Source: a virus. From it: 43,641 nucleotides of DNA. The notes below the pieces were generated by a model that saw only the letters and a list, made by a program, of their open reading frames with translations, made no database searches and was not told where the DNA came from. The position numbers were made by a program, and so were the translations under genes. Positions 6,264 through 12,120 of the stretch are shown here, one piece after another (the first letter of the stretch is position 1; the number at the start of each line of letters is the position of its first letter). The DNA is taken from positions 1-43,641 of IMG/VR virus record IMGVR_UViG_2199352024_000003. One strand, given 5' to 3'.

Positions 6264-6448
6264 TGGATTGGCAAGCGCTGGTGACTTGCATTTCGTGTGG
6301 TCATCAACATCATGTGAAAAACGGCAAGTGGGGGCGGTGCGAAATGTCGCTTGTCACGCTGGCCAAATGCCAATGCAAAAAGCTGCACCCAGATCCAGTG
6401 TTTCGCAAGTTTGCCGACGCACCTACCAAAGGAACGGACGAACAGTGA
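6260..6448 (+). CDS. small zinc-finger-like protein
   Basis: 61-62 residues with C-x2-C (CISC), then a Cys in RCEM and C-x-C (KCQCKK). The GTG at 6260 overlaps the previous TGA, and the next codon is an ATG that could serve equally. Confidence 0.55.
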   Translation: MMDWQALVTCISCGHQHHVKNGKWGRCEMSLVTLAKCQCKKLHPDPVFRKFADAPTKGTDEQ

Positions 6449-6636
6449 GCGATAAAGCAGATGAATTTCTACAAGAACTAACGGATTTATTGAACCGATA
6501 CAGCATTGAAAATCGCAGCGACACACCTGACTTTATTCTCGCCGAATACATCGTCGAGTGTTTAACCACATGGAACCGCACAGTGACCAGACGGAGTGAG
6601 TGGTACAAGCCCGACCCGTCAGAGAGGCCGTCGTGA
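6445..6636 (+). CDS. small helical protein, unknown function
   Basis: A 63-residue protein starting MSDKADEFLQELTDLL at a GTG overlapping the previous stop. Acidic first half, basic end (WYKPDPSERPS). The frame is open upstream to 6253 but only antisense or overlapping sequence would be added. Confidence 0.55.
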   Translation: MSDKADEFLQELTDLLNRYSIENRSDTPDFILAEYIVECLTTWNRTVTRRSEWYKPDPSERPS

Positions 6637-6833
6637 TCGATCCTTCCTGGCGAAGAGGCATATCGCTACTACAGCAACAACTTGCAGACGCCAGGCAGGA
6701 GAACGAGCAGCAGCGAGCGGAGTTGGAGAAGTGGCGGGATATTGGTCACCGAGTTTTGAAAGTTCAGGGCTACTCAGGATGGCTTGATGACATTAAATCC
6801 CTCCTCGAATCGGAGGCAGAGGATGATGATTGA
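6633..6833 (+). CDS. coiled-coil small protein
   Basis: A 66-residue protein (MIDPSWRRGISLLQQQLAD...) whose residues 10-40 form a Gln/Glu-rich coiled coil, ending in a very acidic tail (ESEAEDDD). AGAGAGG precedes the GTG by 6 nt and the start overlaps the previous stop. Confidence 0.6.
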   Translation: MIDPSWRRGISLLQQQLADARQENEQQRAELEKWRDIGHRVLKVQGYSGWLDDIKSLLESEAEDDD

Positions 6834-7125
6834 CGAAATCTTCGACAATATGTGGCAGAAGTCCCACAAGCGCATTGCCGAACTGGAAGCAGAGAACGAA
6901 CGGCTGGCAGCGGTTCAATCCGACTTTATTAACTGGTTGGTGGATGAAGTCGGCTACCCGTTCAACATGACGAGCAGGGACTTTCCAGCCACGCTTTATG
7001 AGCCTGTTGTCCTTGCATGGCAAAAGAAAGACGGCGGCGACTTCGATGGTGGGCGCATCGAGGATTACTGGGCTTGCTGTGTTGATGAGGCTGGCTGGAC
7101 ACTAGACGCCACAGATGTATCATAA
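6823..7125 (+). CDS. small protein with N-terminal coiled coil
   Basis: 100 residues (99 from the second ATG at 6826). Residues 10-30 (KSHKRIAELEAENERLAAV) form a coiled coil. The rest is rich in Trp, Asp and Gly and may form a compact domain. A GGAGGCAGAGG site precedes the paired ATG codons. Confidence 0.6.
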   Translation: MMIDEIFDNMWQKSHKRIAELEAENERLAAVQSDFINWLVDEVGYPFNMTSRDFPATLYEPVVLAWQKKDGGDFDGGRIEDYWACCVDEAGWTLDATDVS

Positions 7126-7129
7126 ATAA

Positions 7130-7657
7130 ATGACAAAACGCATTGAGAGGGACCCACTTCCCCGAGGACCAGGCCCAGGCCACCACAACGGACTTGCTAC
7201 CTATAAATTTAACGATGCGGCCAAGGAGATATACCTTGAAGCTCTCCGCAAGCCTACGACCCGCTCAGAGGCCGCTAAAAGGGCAGGAGTAACGGTCCAG
7301 ACCGTACGACAACACATGAAAATCTTCCCGGAATTTGCCGAGGCAGTCATGTACGCCGAGATAGACGGCAGTGATGTTGTCGAGAGCGTTCTGTACGAAA
7401 TGGCGATAGAGGAACACTCCTTCCCCGCAGTGTCTAAGATTCTCGACAACCGTAACCCGGAGAGATGGCGTGATATGAGGAGAAGTGACACCCAAATCAT
7501 ACAAATCAATCAACAGTTAGGGGATGGAGACTCTGCAACGGAAATATCTCGTCTAAGAGAGCAACTGGAACAAAGAAAAGCTCTCCAAGATGGAATTGTT
7601 ATTGATACTACGGCTATGACAAAGGACACTAATGCCCAGCCCAACAACCCCGGATAA
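7130..7657 (+). CDS. putative terminase small subunit
   Basis: A 175-residue protein. Residues about 28-65 hold a helix-turn-helix (EALRKPTTRSEAAKRAGVT with the recognition helix VQTVRQHMK), followed by a helical region and the phrase KILDNRNPERWRD. This layout, an N-terminal homeodomain-like fold and a helical oligomerisation part, is usual for DNA-recognising TerS proteins. It is encoded on the strand opposite TerL and about 5 kb from it across the divergent region, which is unusual. A phage regulator with a similar fold is the alternative. Confidence 0.6.
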   Translation: MTKRIERDPLPRGPGPGHHNGLATYKFNDAAKEIYLEALRKPTTRSEAAKRAGVTVQTVRQHMKIFPEFAEAVMYAEIDGSDVVESVLYEMAIEEHSFPAVSKILDNRNPERWRDMRRSDTQIIQINQQLGDGDSATEISRLREQLEQRKALQDGIVIDTTAMTKDTNAQPNNPG

Positions 7658-8069
7658 TTTACACGAACGTCTGTTCACCAAAATTCAGATTACACCGACT
7701 TGTTGGTTGTGGATAGGAAATACCCACCGCAATGGTTACGGAAGCATAAAAATTTCTCAGAAGATGAAACTAGCTCATCGTGTGATGTATGAACTGTTTG
7801 TGAGTCCAATCCCTTTAGGCTTAGAGTTAGACCATCTCTGCCGCACTAGGAACTGTGTTAATCCTGAACATTTAGAGTCTGTTTCTAGAACTGAAAACAT
7901 GCTCCGAGGCCAGAAGGCTCGTACTTTACCATCATTCTGCAGTAGAGGCCACGAATATACGCCTGAGAACACCTCTGTGGCCTTAAACCCTCGCAGACAC
8001 CGAGTCTGTCGCACGTGTAAGAATGCCCGTGAACGTGCCGCTTGGCGGGCTAGAAAATACGCTGCTTAA
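7632..8069 (+). CDS. HNH homing endonuclease
   Basis: A 145-residue protein. The HNH core reads ELDHLCRTRNCVNPEHLE, preceded by CWLWIGNTHRNGYGSI, the usual N-terminal part of the HNH_3 family. A C-terminal zinc-binding part (CSRGHEY...CRTCKNARERAAWR) probably contacts DNA. It overlaps the TerS-like gene by 26 nt. AAAGGAC precedes the ATG. Free-standing HNH genes of this type spread next to essential phage genes. Confidence 0.88.
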   Translation: MPSPTTPDNLHERLFTKIQITPTCWLWIGNTHRNGYGSIKISQKMKLAHRVMYELFVSPIPLGLELDHLCRTRNCVNPEHLESVSRTENMLRGQKARTLPSFCSRGHEYTPENTSVALNPRRHRVCRTCKNARERAAWRARKYAA

Positions 8070-8152
8070 ATTAAATCCTTGCTTTTATCAAGCAACAGGT
8101 TTAAGTTAACAGGACAAGAACAAACGCCCTCAACGCCACAAGGAGCACCCCA

Positions 8153-9385
8153 ATGTCTGACCTATCCACAGACCGACGATCTACCGCAGCCCCTACGGGA
8201 TATGCCACCCACGATATGTACTTTGCCTCCCACTTTTATCAAGGAGGCCGCCGTAACTTCTTCCTTGATCTGTCTATCCCGCAGCTCCTCGCCACGATCA
8301 ACCAACCCGACCCCCTCGTGCTCATTGAGGGCAACCGCCAGATTACGCTCTCGCACGCCCAGGGCTTTGCGGACTACATTCTTTCTCGACCGGACTGGGT
8401 TTGCCCCATGATCCTACTCCGAGCCCCCACAGGGGAGTTTGAGTTTCGCAGTACCACCCGAGCCGACGAGTCCGGGGCAGGCACCGACTTCGGCATCCTC
8501 TCCGTCCCGAAGTACGCCCGAACACAAATTAACATTATTGACGGGCAGCACCGCATCCTCGGATTCCACCTTGCTTGGACGCAGCTAGAGGATCAAATTC
8601 AGAAGGCCAGAGCACACCTTGCCCGAGCTAAGAAGGACCAGCCCGACGTTCATGTTCTAATAAAATCCGCAGAGAAGCACCTAGACATGCTCCTAAAGCG
8701 CCGACAGACCCTTACCGAGCAGCGAGTCGGCCTCCAGATTGTCATCACGGACGACCCTAAGGAATACAAACAGATATTTGTTGACATTGCGGATAACGCC
8801 AAGGGTATTCCGAAGGCTGTCTCCGTAGGGTTTGACAGTCACAAGGTTGTTTACCGGGCTTTTGCCGCTGTAGCCGAACACCCACTTCTTAAGGACAGGG
8901 TTAACAAGAACTCAGACAGGGCGATAAAGAACAGCCCCTACCTACTCGGAGCGGCGCACGTTGCCAACATTATCCGCTGCATTGAAGTAGGGTCGGGACG
9001 CATAAGCCGAGTGCAGGAATTAGAGTTAAAGGATGCAGATGTTGTTAAGAATTCGCTCGAATTCTTTAACGTTATTACCGCAGCATTTCCTAACCTTAAA
9101 AAGGTAGAGCAGGGCATTCTTTCTCCCGAAGAATTGCGCCAGCAAAACCTCCTCGGATCCGTCACAATGCTGCGAGTTCTTGCCCGAGTATTTCACGATT
9201 TGCGGGAGGAAGGTCTCGGCCTCTCCGATATCCTCGCCCACTTCGAAGGCCTTGCTCCGCTCATGCCTCTGCCCCTACAAGACTTCTGGCTTACCACCGG
9301 AGTCTTCCAACCCGGAGGCACAGCACCCGGATCCGCAGCCGGAGATGTCAACCGCCTCACTGACGCAATAAAGGCCAAGATTTGA
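8153..9385 (+). CDS. DGQHR-domain (DndB-like) protein
   Basis: A 410-residue protein with the signature IDGQHR at 129-134, the hallmark of the DndB family and related DGQHR proteins. DndB is known as the repressor of the phosphorothioate DNA-modification operon, and stand-alone homologues occur in phages and islands with unclear roles. A long helical middle (150-190) and a basic stretch follow. AAGGAGCACCCCA precedes the ATG. The stop codon overlaps the left attP direct repeat. No dnd modification genes are present, so interference with a host Dnd or Ssp-type system is only a hypothesis. Confidence 0.75.
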   Translation: MSDLSTDRRSTAAPTGYATHDMYFASHFYQGGRRNFFLDLSIPQLLATINQPDPLVLIEGNRQITLSHAQGFADYILSRPDWVCPMILLRAPTGEFEFRSTTRADESGAGTDFGILSVPKYARTQINIIDGQHRILGFHLAWTQLEDQIQKARAHLARAKKDQPDVHVLIKSAEKHLDMLLKRRQTLTEQRVGLQIVITDDPKEYKQIFVDIADNAKGIPKAVSVGFDSHKVVYRAFAAVAEHPLLKDRVNKNSDRAIKNSPYLLGAAHVANIIRCIEVGSGRISRVQELELKDADVVKNSLEFFNVITAAFPNLKKVEQGILSPEELRQQNLLGSVTMLRVLARVFHDLREEGLGLSDILAHFEGLAPLMPLPLQDFWLTTGVFQPGGTAPGSAAGDVNRLTDAIKAKI

Positions 9386-9404
9386 CCCCCAGATTGACCC
9401 CCAC
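9383..9404 (+). repeat. attP-flanking direct repeat, left copy (candidate integrase arm site)
   Basis: 22-bp sequence identical to 9582-9603. Each copy is itself two tandem TGACCCCCA motifs 11 bp apart. The pair brackets the tRNA-like core at 9496-9543, as arm-type binding sites of tyrosine integrases do. Confidence 0.65.
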
Positions 9405-9495
9405 AATGCCGGAAACGGGCAGACAGCCTCAGACAAGAAATAGCTTTTGACCTGCACTAACGGACAGAGGCAGACACCCTAAAACACCCTATTTC

Positions 9496-9543
9496 TGCAT
9501 GACACGCAAGGGGTCACAGGTTCAAGTCCTGTACGGCCCACCA
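9496..9543 (+). other. attP core: 3' half of tRNA-Val (GAC)
   Basis: The sequence carries a tRNA anticodon loop ATGACAC (anticodon GAC at 9501-9503, U33 and A37 in place), a variable loop, a perfect T arm (ACAGG 9516-9520, TTCAAGT, CCTGT 9528-9532), the acceptor strand ACGGCCC, discriminator A and encoded CCA (9541-9543). No matching 5' half (GGGCCGT) is found upstream, so this is not a tRNA gene. Recombination here would rebuild the host tRNA-Val gene. The integrase lies 180 bp to the right. Confidence 0.85.
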
Positions 9544-9573
9544 GCACTTTTACCCGAAAAGGAGCCTCACAAA

Positions 9574-9759
9574 ATGCCATCTGACCCCCAGATTGACCCC
9601 CACCGTGATTTTGCGAACGAGTACGAGCTTGCACATCTTGACGACTTCCTTCCGGGGAGCAAGAGACACACTTACCGAGACTTACGAGAGGCAAGAGCGA
9701 AGCACATTAGGGCGCACTATGAGATCATGCTTCGGGAAACAACAGAGCCGTCCGAATAG
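9574..9759 (+). CDS. small charged protein, unknown function
   Basis: A 61-residue protein (MPSDPQIDPHRDFANEYEL...) with AAAAGGAGCC before the ATG. Its first residues are encoded by the right attP repeat. The body is helical and highly charged. The last 35 nt overlap the convergent integrase 3' end. It may be real or a by-product of the att region. Confidence 0.4.
   Translation: MPSDPQIDPHRDFANEYELAHLDDFLPGSKRHTYRDLREARAKHIRAHYEIMLRETTEPSE
9582..9603 (+). repeat. attP-flanking direct repeat, right copy
   Basis: Exact copy of 9383-9404, 199 bp away, on the integrase side of the attP core. Confidence 0.65.
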
Positions 9760-10768
9760 TCGGCTCCACGTTGTGCCGGTAGTGTTGCTCTAACATGCGG
9801 GTGCTTCCCTGGCCGAGGAGATCAGCGATCTCGATCAACGGAACATGTGCAGCGGAGAGAAGAGAAGCGCAGGAGTGGCGAAGTTCATAAGGAGTCCAGA
9901 TCCCCAGCCCCGCTTTCTCTGTCAACTCCGCAAACTCACGTCTAAGGTTGTTCTTGTCCCACATCCCTCCCACCGAAGTCGGGAAGACCAAATCTCCGTA
10001 GCGCTCAATGCCCTTAAGCTCATCTACAACGACCGCAGGCATAGCTAATGTTCGTTGTGATCGTTTTGTTTTAAGAGGGCCGCTCCGAGATACCCGAATC
10101 CTTAAAACGCCGCCTACGAGGTCAACATCCTTCCAACGCAGACCGGCTAACTCTCCCGGACGCAGCCCGAGATACAAACCGGTAAGAATAAGCGGCCGAA
10201 GCCGGTGACCCTCGCTGATCTCCAGAAGGGTCTCGGCTTGCTCCCGAGTAAGAGATCGCCGAACCCGAACCGTCCCCGACGGAGTGTCAGCCAACATAGC
10301 GACGTTTTGATAAACAATGCCACGGCGCTGTGCATGCCGAAGCGCCTTCGTAAGGGTGCTGTGTATCCGAGCCCGACTACTTCGGCTTTCAACTGAGAGC
10401 CCCCGTAGAAACGTCTCGACGTCAGTCACGGAAAGATCCCTAATCTTTCGGTGCCCCAAGGAATCTATGATCTTATCCACCGCCCACGCATAATTGTCCA
10501 GTGTTGCTTTGCGCAGCCCTGAGGCGGCGAGGTCTTCCTTCAGCCAGCGCTCAAGGTATTTCTTGACAGTAACATCGTTCTGTGATAACGGACGGCCCTC
10601 ATCTATTAAGCGTAGGGCAAGTCTTAACTGCGTTAAGACTTCCTTCTGCGTGTGCGCATATATGCTTACAGGCTTTCCGTTCAGCCGGTAGCGGGCCTCC
10701 CAGCGCCCGTCCGACCTCTTTTTAACTGTTCCCTCTCCGTTGCCTCTCATAGCGGCGGGATTATACAC
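9725..10768 (-). CDS. int: tyrosine recombinase integrase
   Basis: A 347-residue site-specific integrase. It has an N-terminal arm-binding domain (GEGTVKKRSDGRWEARYR), a SAM-like core-binding domain (about 60-150) and a catalytic domain with Arg in LGLRPGELAGLRW, the His-x-x-Arg box ELRHSCASLL and the nucleophile Tyr in LEQHYRHN. The GTG at 10768 overlaps the excisionase stop by one base. An ATG seven codons later is the alternative start. It is transcribed towards attP and should act on the tRNA-Val(GAC) site. Confidence 0.95.
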   Translation of the reverse strand: MYNPAAMRGNGEGTVKKRSDGRWEARYRLNGKPVSIYAHTQKEVLTQLRLALRLIDEGRPLSQNDVTVKKYLERWLKEDLAASGLRKATLDNYAWAVDKIIDSLGHRKIRDLSVTDVETFLRGLSVESRSSRARIHSTLTKALRHAQRRGIVYQNVAMLADTPSGTVRVRRSLTREQAETLLEISEGHRLRPLILTGLYLGLRPGELAGLRWKDVDLVGGVLRIRVSRSGPLKTKRSQRTLAMPAVVVDELKGIERYGDLVFPTSVGGMWDKNNLRREFAELTEKAGLGIWTPYELRHSCASLLSAAHVPLIEIADLLGQGSTRMLEQHYRHNVEPTIRTALLFPEA

Positions 10769-10938
10769 TAAGAAACGAGGGCACGCACATAATTATCAAG
10801 ATCTTCTTTGCGGATTAGCGCCCGAGAGCCAATATGTACAAAGGGGATTTCACCCCTTCCCTTAAGGACATACAGTGTCGCCCGAGAAATCCGCAATTGC
10901 TCCAGGACTTCCGGGACTGTAAGTAATAGTTTTTCCAT
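10768..10938 (-). CDS. xis: excisionase-type helix-turn-helix protein
   Basis: A 56-residue protein (MEKLLLTVPEVLEQLRISR...) with the winged helix-turn-helix of the excisionase/AlpA family: TVPEVLEQL, SRATLYVLKGRGEI, and a wing with VHIGSRALIRKEDLDNY. AAAGGG precedes the ATG. It overlaps the integrase start, so the two are co-translated. As an excisionase it would bend attP/attL DNA and direct excision. Confidence 0.85.
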   Translation of the reverse strand: MEKLLLTVPEVLEQLRISRATLYVLKGRGEIPFVHIGSRALIRKEDLDNYVRALVS

Positions 10939-10973
10939 GTGCCCTTTATCGGCAAAGCAAGCCCACAGTTAAG

Positions 10974-11027
10974 ACAAAAAAGAAACAGCTCCGCCGTGCC
11001 CAGAAAGGGGCCTTATAGCGGAGCTGT
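10974..11027 (-). terminator. leftward intrinsic terminator
   Basis: A perfect 10-bp stem, ACAGCTCCGC (11027-11018 on the minus strand) with GCGGAGCTGT (10994-10985), holds a smaller GCCC/GGGC stem inside, and is followed on the minus strand by TTTCTTTTTT. It lies upstream of the excisionase, so it isolates int/xis from leftward transcription started farther right. Confidence 0.8.
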
Positions 11028-11064
11028 CAGACTCAAGGTATTATAAACACCAAGAGTGGGGTTA
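10974..11064 (-). ncRNA. candidate small RNA ending at the leftward terminator
   Basis: On the minus strand a perfect TATAAT (11075-11070) lies upstream of a strong terminator that ends near 10974. No open frame lies between them. A transcript from about 11064 would be roughly 90 nt long, half of it the terminator hairpin. There is no good -35. It may be a regulatory RNA or the leader of an abandoned gene. Confidence 0.35.
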
Positions 11065-11080
11065 GTAAGATTATAGCAGC

Positions 11081-11116
11081 TTGCCTCGCTCTTTTGTCCT
11101 TTGCTAGAATAAGTAG
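11081..11116 (+). promoter_or_regulatory. rightward promoter with possible leaderless start
   Basis: TTGCCT (11081-11086), 18 nt, TAGAAT (11105-11110). The -10 matches five of six bases. The expected start of transcription, 6-7 nt later, falls on the GTG codon at 11116, as in leaderless mRNAs that are common in actinobacteria. Confidence 0.5.
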
Positions 11117-11256
11117 TGAGCAATCGGGAAGTAGATGATTTAGTTAAATATCTCGAAATTGCTTGCCCCAATTTGCGGACTGCGAATCTTACAAAAGACG
11201 TTATAAGGCAGTCCCTATTAATTCTCTTGAGTAGCCAAAAAATTTGCTTGCAATAG
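11116..11256 (+). CDS. 46-residue protein, unknown function
   Basis: MSNREVDDLVKYLEIACPNL...: a small helical protein. It has no Shine-Dalgarno, but the GTG coincides with the predicted transcription start of the promoter at 11081-11110. An inverted repeat TTTGCT/AGCAAA (11243-11260) overlaps its end. As the first product of the rightward module it could be regulatory. No helix-turn-helix is obvious. Confidence 0.45.
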   Translation: MSNREVDDLVKYLEIACPNLRTANLTKDVIRQSLLILLSSQKICLQ

Positions 11257-11307
11257 CAAAGTCTTTCGGTACCATAGGCAATAAGACCTACATCAGGGGG
11301 CACCCAA

Positions 11308-11559
11308 TTGAACGAATATCTTACAGAGTTTATCTCCAATGACGGCCATAAGTTTACTCCAGGAGATGTCTTCCGTTTACGCTCAGAGCCGGGTGCTATT
11401 TTCACCTTTATTCACTTCTTTACAGACAAAGGCGGACCCACTGTGCGAGCCTATGGAGGGTCAAAAGACCCTAACGGGCAGCGGGCAATAAGGTCCTTTG
11501 TAGCCGACCTTAAGTTTATCCCCGTCAAGGCACGAGTGAAGCGTAATGCAGCGGCTTAG
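11308..11559 (+). CDS. small beta-rich protein, unknown function
   Basis: An 83-residue protein (MNEYLTEFISNDGHKFTPG...) with TTG start 8 nt after AGGGGG. The pattern GDVFRLRSEPGAIFTFIHFFTD suggests a small beta barrel. It overlaps the next start by 14 nt. No assigned function. Confidence 0.6.
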   Translation: MNEYLTEFISNDGHKFTPGDVFRLRSEPGAIFTFIHFFTDKGGPTVRAYGGSKDPNGQRAIRSFVADLKFIPVKARVKRNAAA

Positions 11560-11749
11560 TTTATTTAATTCCCCGGACTATCCGGTATGTGATGCCTGCG
11601 GACGGATTATAAGTCAGAACGCACAGTGGCACAGCTACCCGGAATGGATGGGAGCTGTGTGTGATGAATGTGTGGGTCCGATGCACGACTGCCGTCTCGG
11701 TGCCTGTAAGCGTACGCCAGTACAGTTATTCGCCAGTGAACTTTCATAA
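11546..11749 (+). CDS. zinc-finger protein
   Basis: A 67-residue protein with two C-x2-C pairs (CDACGR and CDEC) about 20 residues apart and two further Cys (DCRLGAC), enough for two zinc ions. It overlaps both neighbours. DNA binding or protein-protein contact is likely. Confidence 0.6.
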   Translation: MQRLSLFNSPDYPVCDACGRIISQNAQWHSYPEWMGAVCDECVGPMHDCRLGACKRTPVQLFASELS

Positions 11750-11963
11750 GGCCGCATGCCAGGGGGAATCGGAGACGATGTTCCCCGAGGACGAGGAAGA
11801 TGTTGAGCAGACAGCATCCGGTCTCGCCCTTTGCGCCATATGCCCGCTGCGAGCACGCTGCGAAGAGTATTTCTATAGCTTTGAAGACCACGAGAGAATG
11901 CCCGGAATCTGGTTTGGGACCACGTTCAAGGGGCGAGGAGGGATAGTAGATGCAGAGGATTAA
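11736..11963 (+). CDS. WhiB-family Fe-S transcription factor
   Basis: A 75-residue protein with the four WhiB cysteines: one in KAACQGE and three in LCAICPLRARC (C-x2-C-x5-C), followed by the G-I-W-F-G turn and a basic tail (TTFKGRGG). WhiB proteins occur in actinobacteria and their phages; they bind a [4Fe-4S] cluster and the sigma factor. The chosen GTG (11736) gives the usual N-terminus close to the first Cys and overlaps the previous gene. An upstream GTG is possible. It probably redirects host or phage promoters or affects lysogeny. Confidence 0.85.
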   Translation: MNFHKAACQGESETMFPEDEEDVEQTASGLALCAICPLRARCEEYFYSFEDHERMPGIWFGTTFKGRGGIVDAED

Positions 11964-12120
11964 GCTATCAAGAACCGGAAGGCGCTGGGCGGCAGGCAAG
12001 CCCTGCCTTCTTTGTGGTCTCGTTCTTCACCACAAAGACGCTGTGCTTTTACGCACCGAGGACCAACAACATATTGTTCATAATGCCTGTGCTGATATTG
12101 CGGAGGCACAGGGTGTTTAA
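11950..12120 (+). CDS. small zinc-finger protein
   Basis: A 56-residue protein (MQRIKLSRTGRRWAAGKPC...) with CLLC, then LHH and HNAC, a C-C-H-C type zinc site after a basic N-terminus. GAGGAGG ends 7 nt before the ATG, one of the strongest ribosome sites in the region. It overlaps WhiB by 14 nt and the kinase by 8 nt. Confidence 0.65.
   Translation: MQRIKLSRTGRRWAAGKPCLLCGLVLHHKDAVLLRTEDQQHIVHNACADIAEAQGV

Noticed and set aside
8078-8094. Terminator at TTGCTT/AAGCAA
   Set aside because: A short stem with no T-run on either strand; more likely chance or a minor element.
9496-9543. tRNA gene
   Set aside because: Only the 3' half is present; no pairing acceptor 5' strand or D arm lies upstream. 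It is the attP core.
11013-11405. 130-residue antisense frame
   Set aside because: It runs through the terminator hairpin and the promoter region and is antisense to a better-supported gene; its composition is not protein-like.
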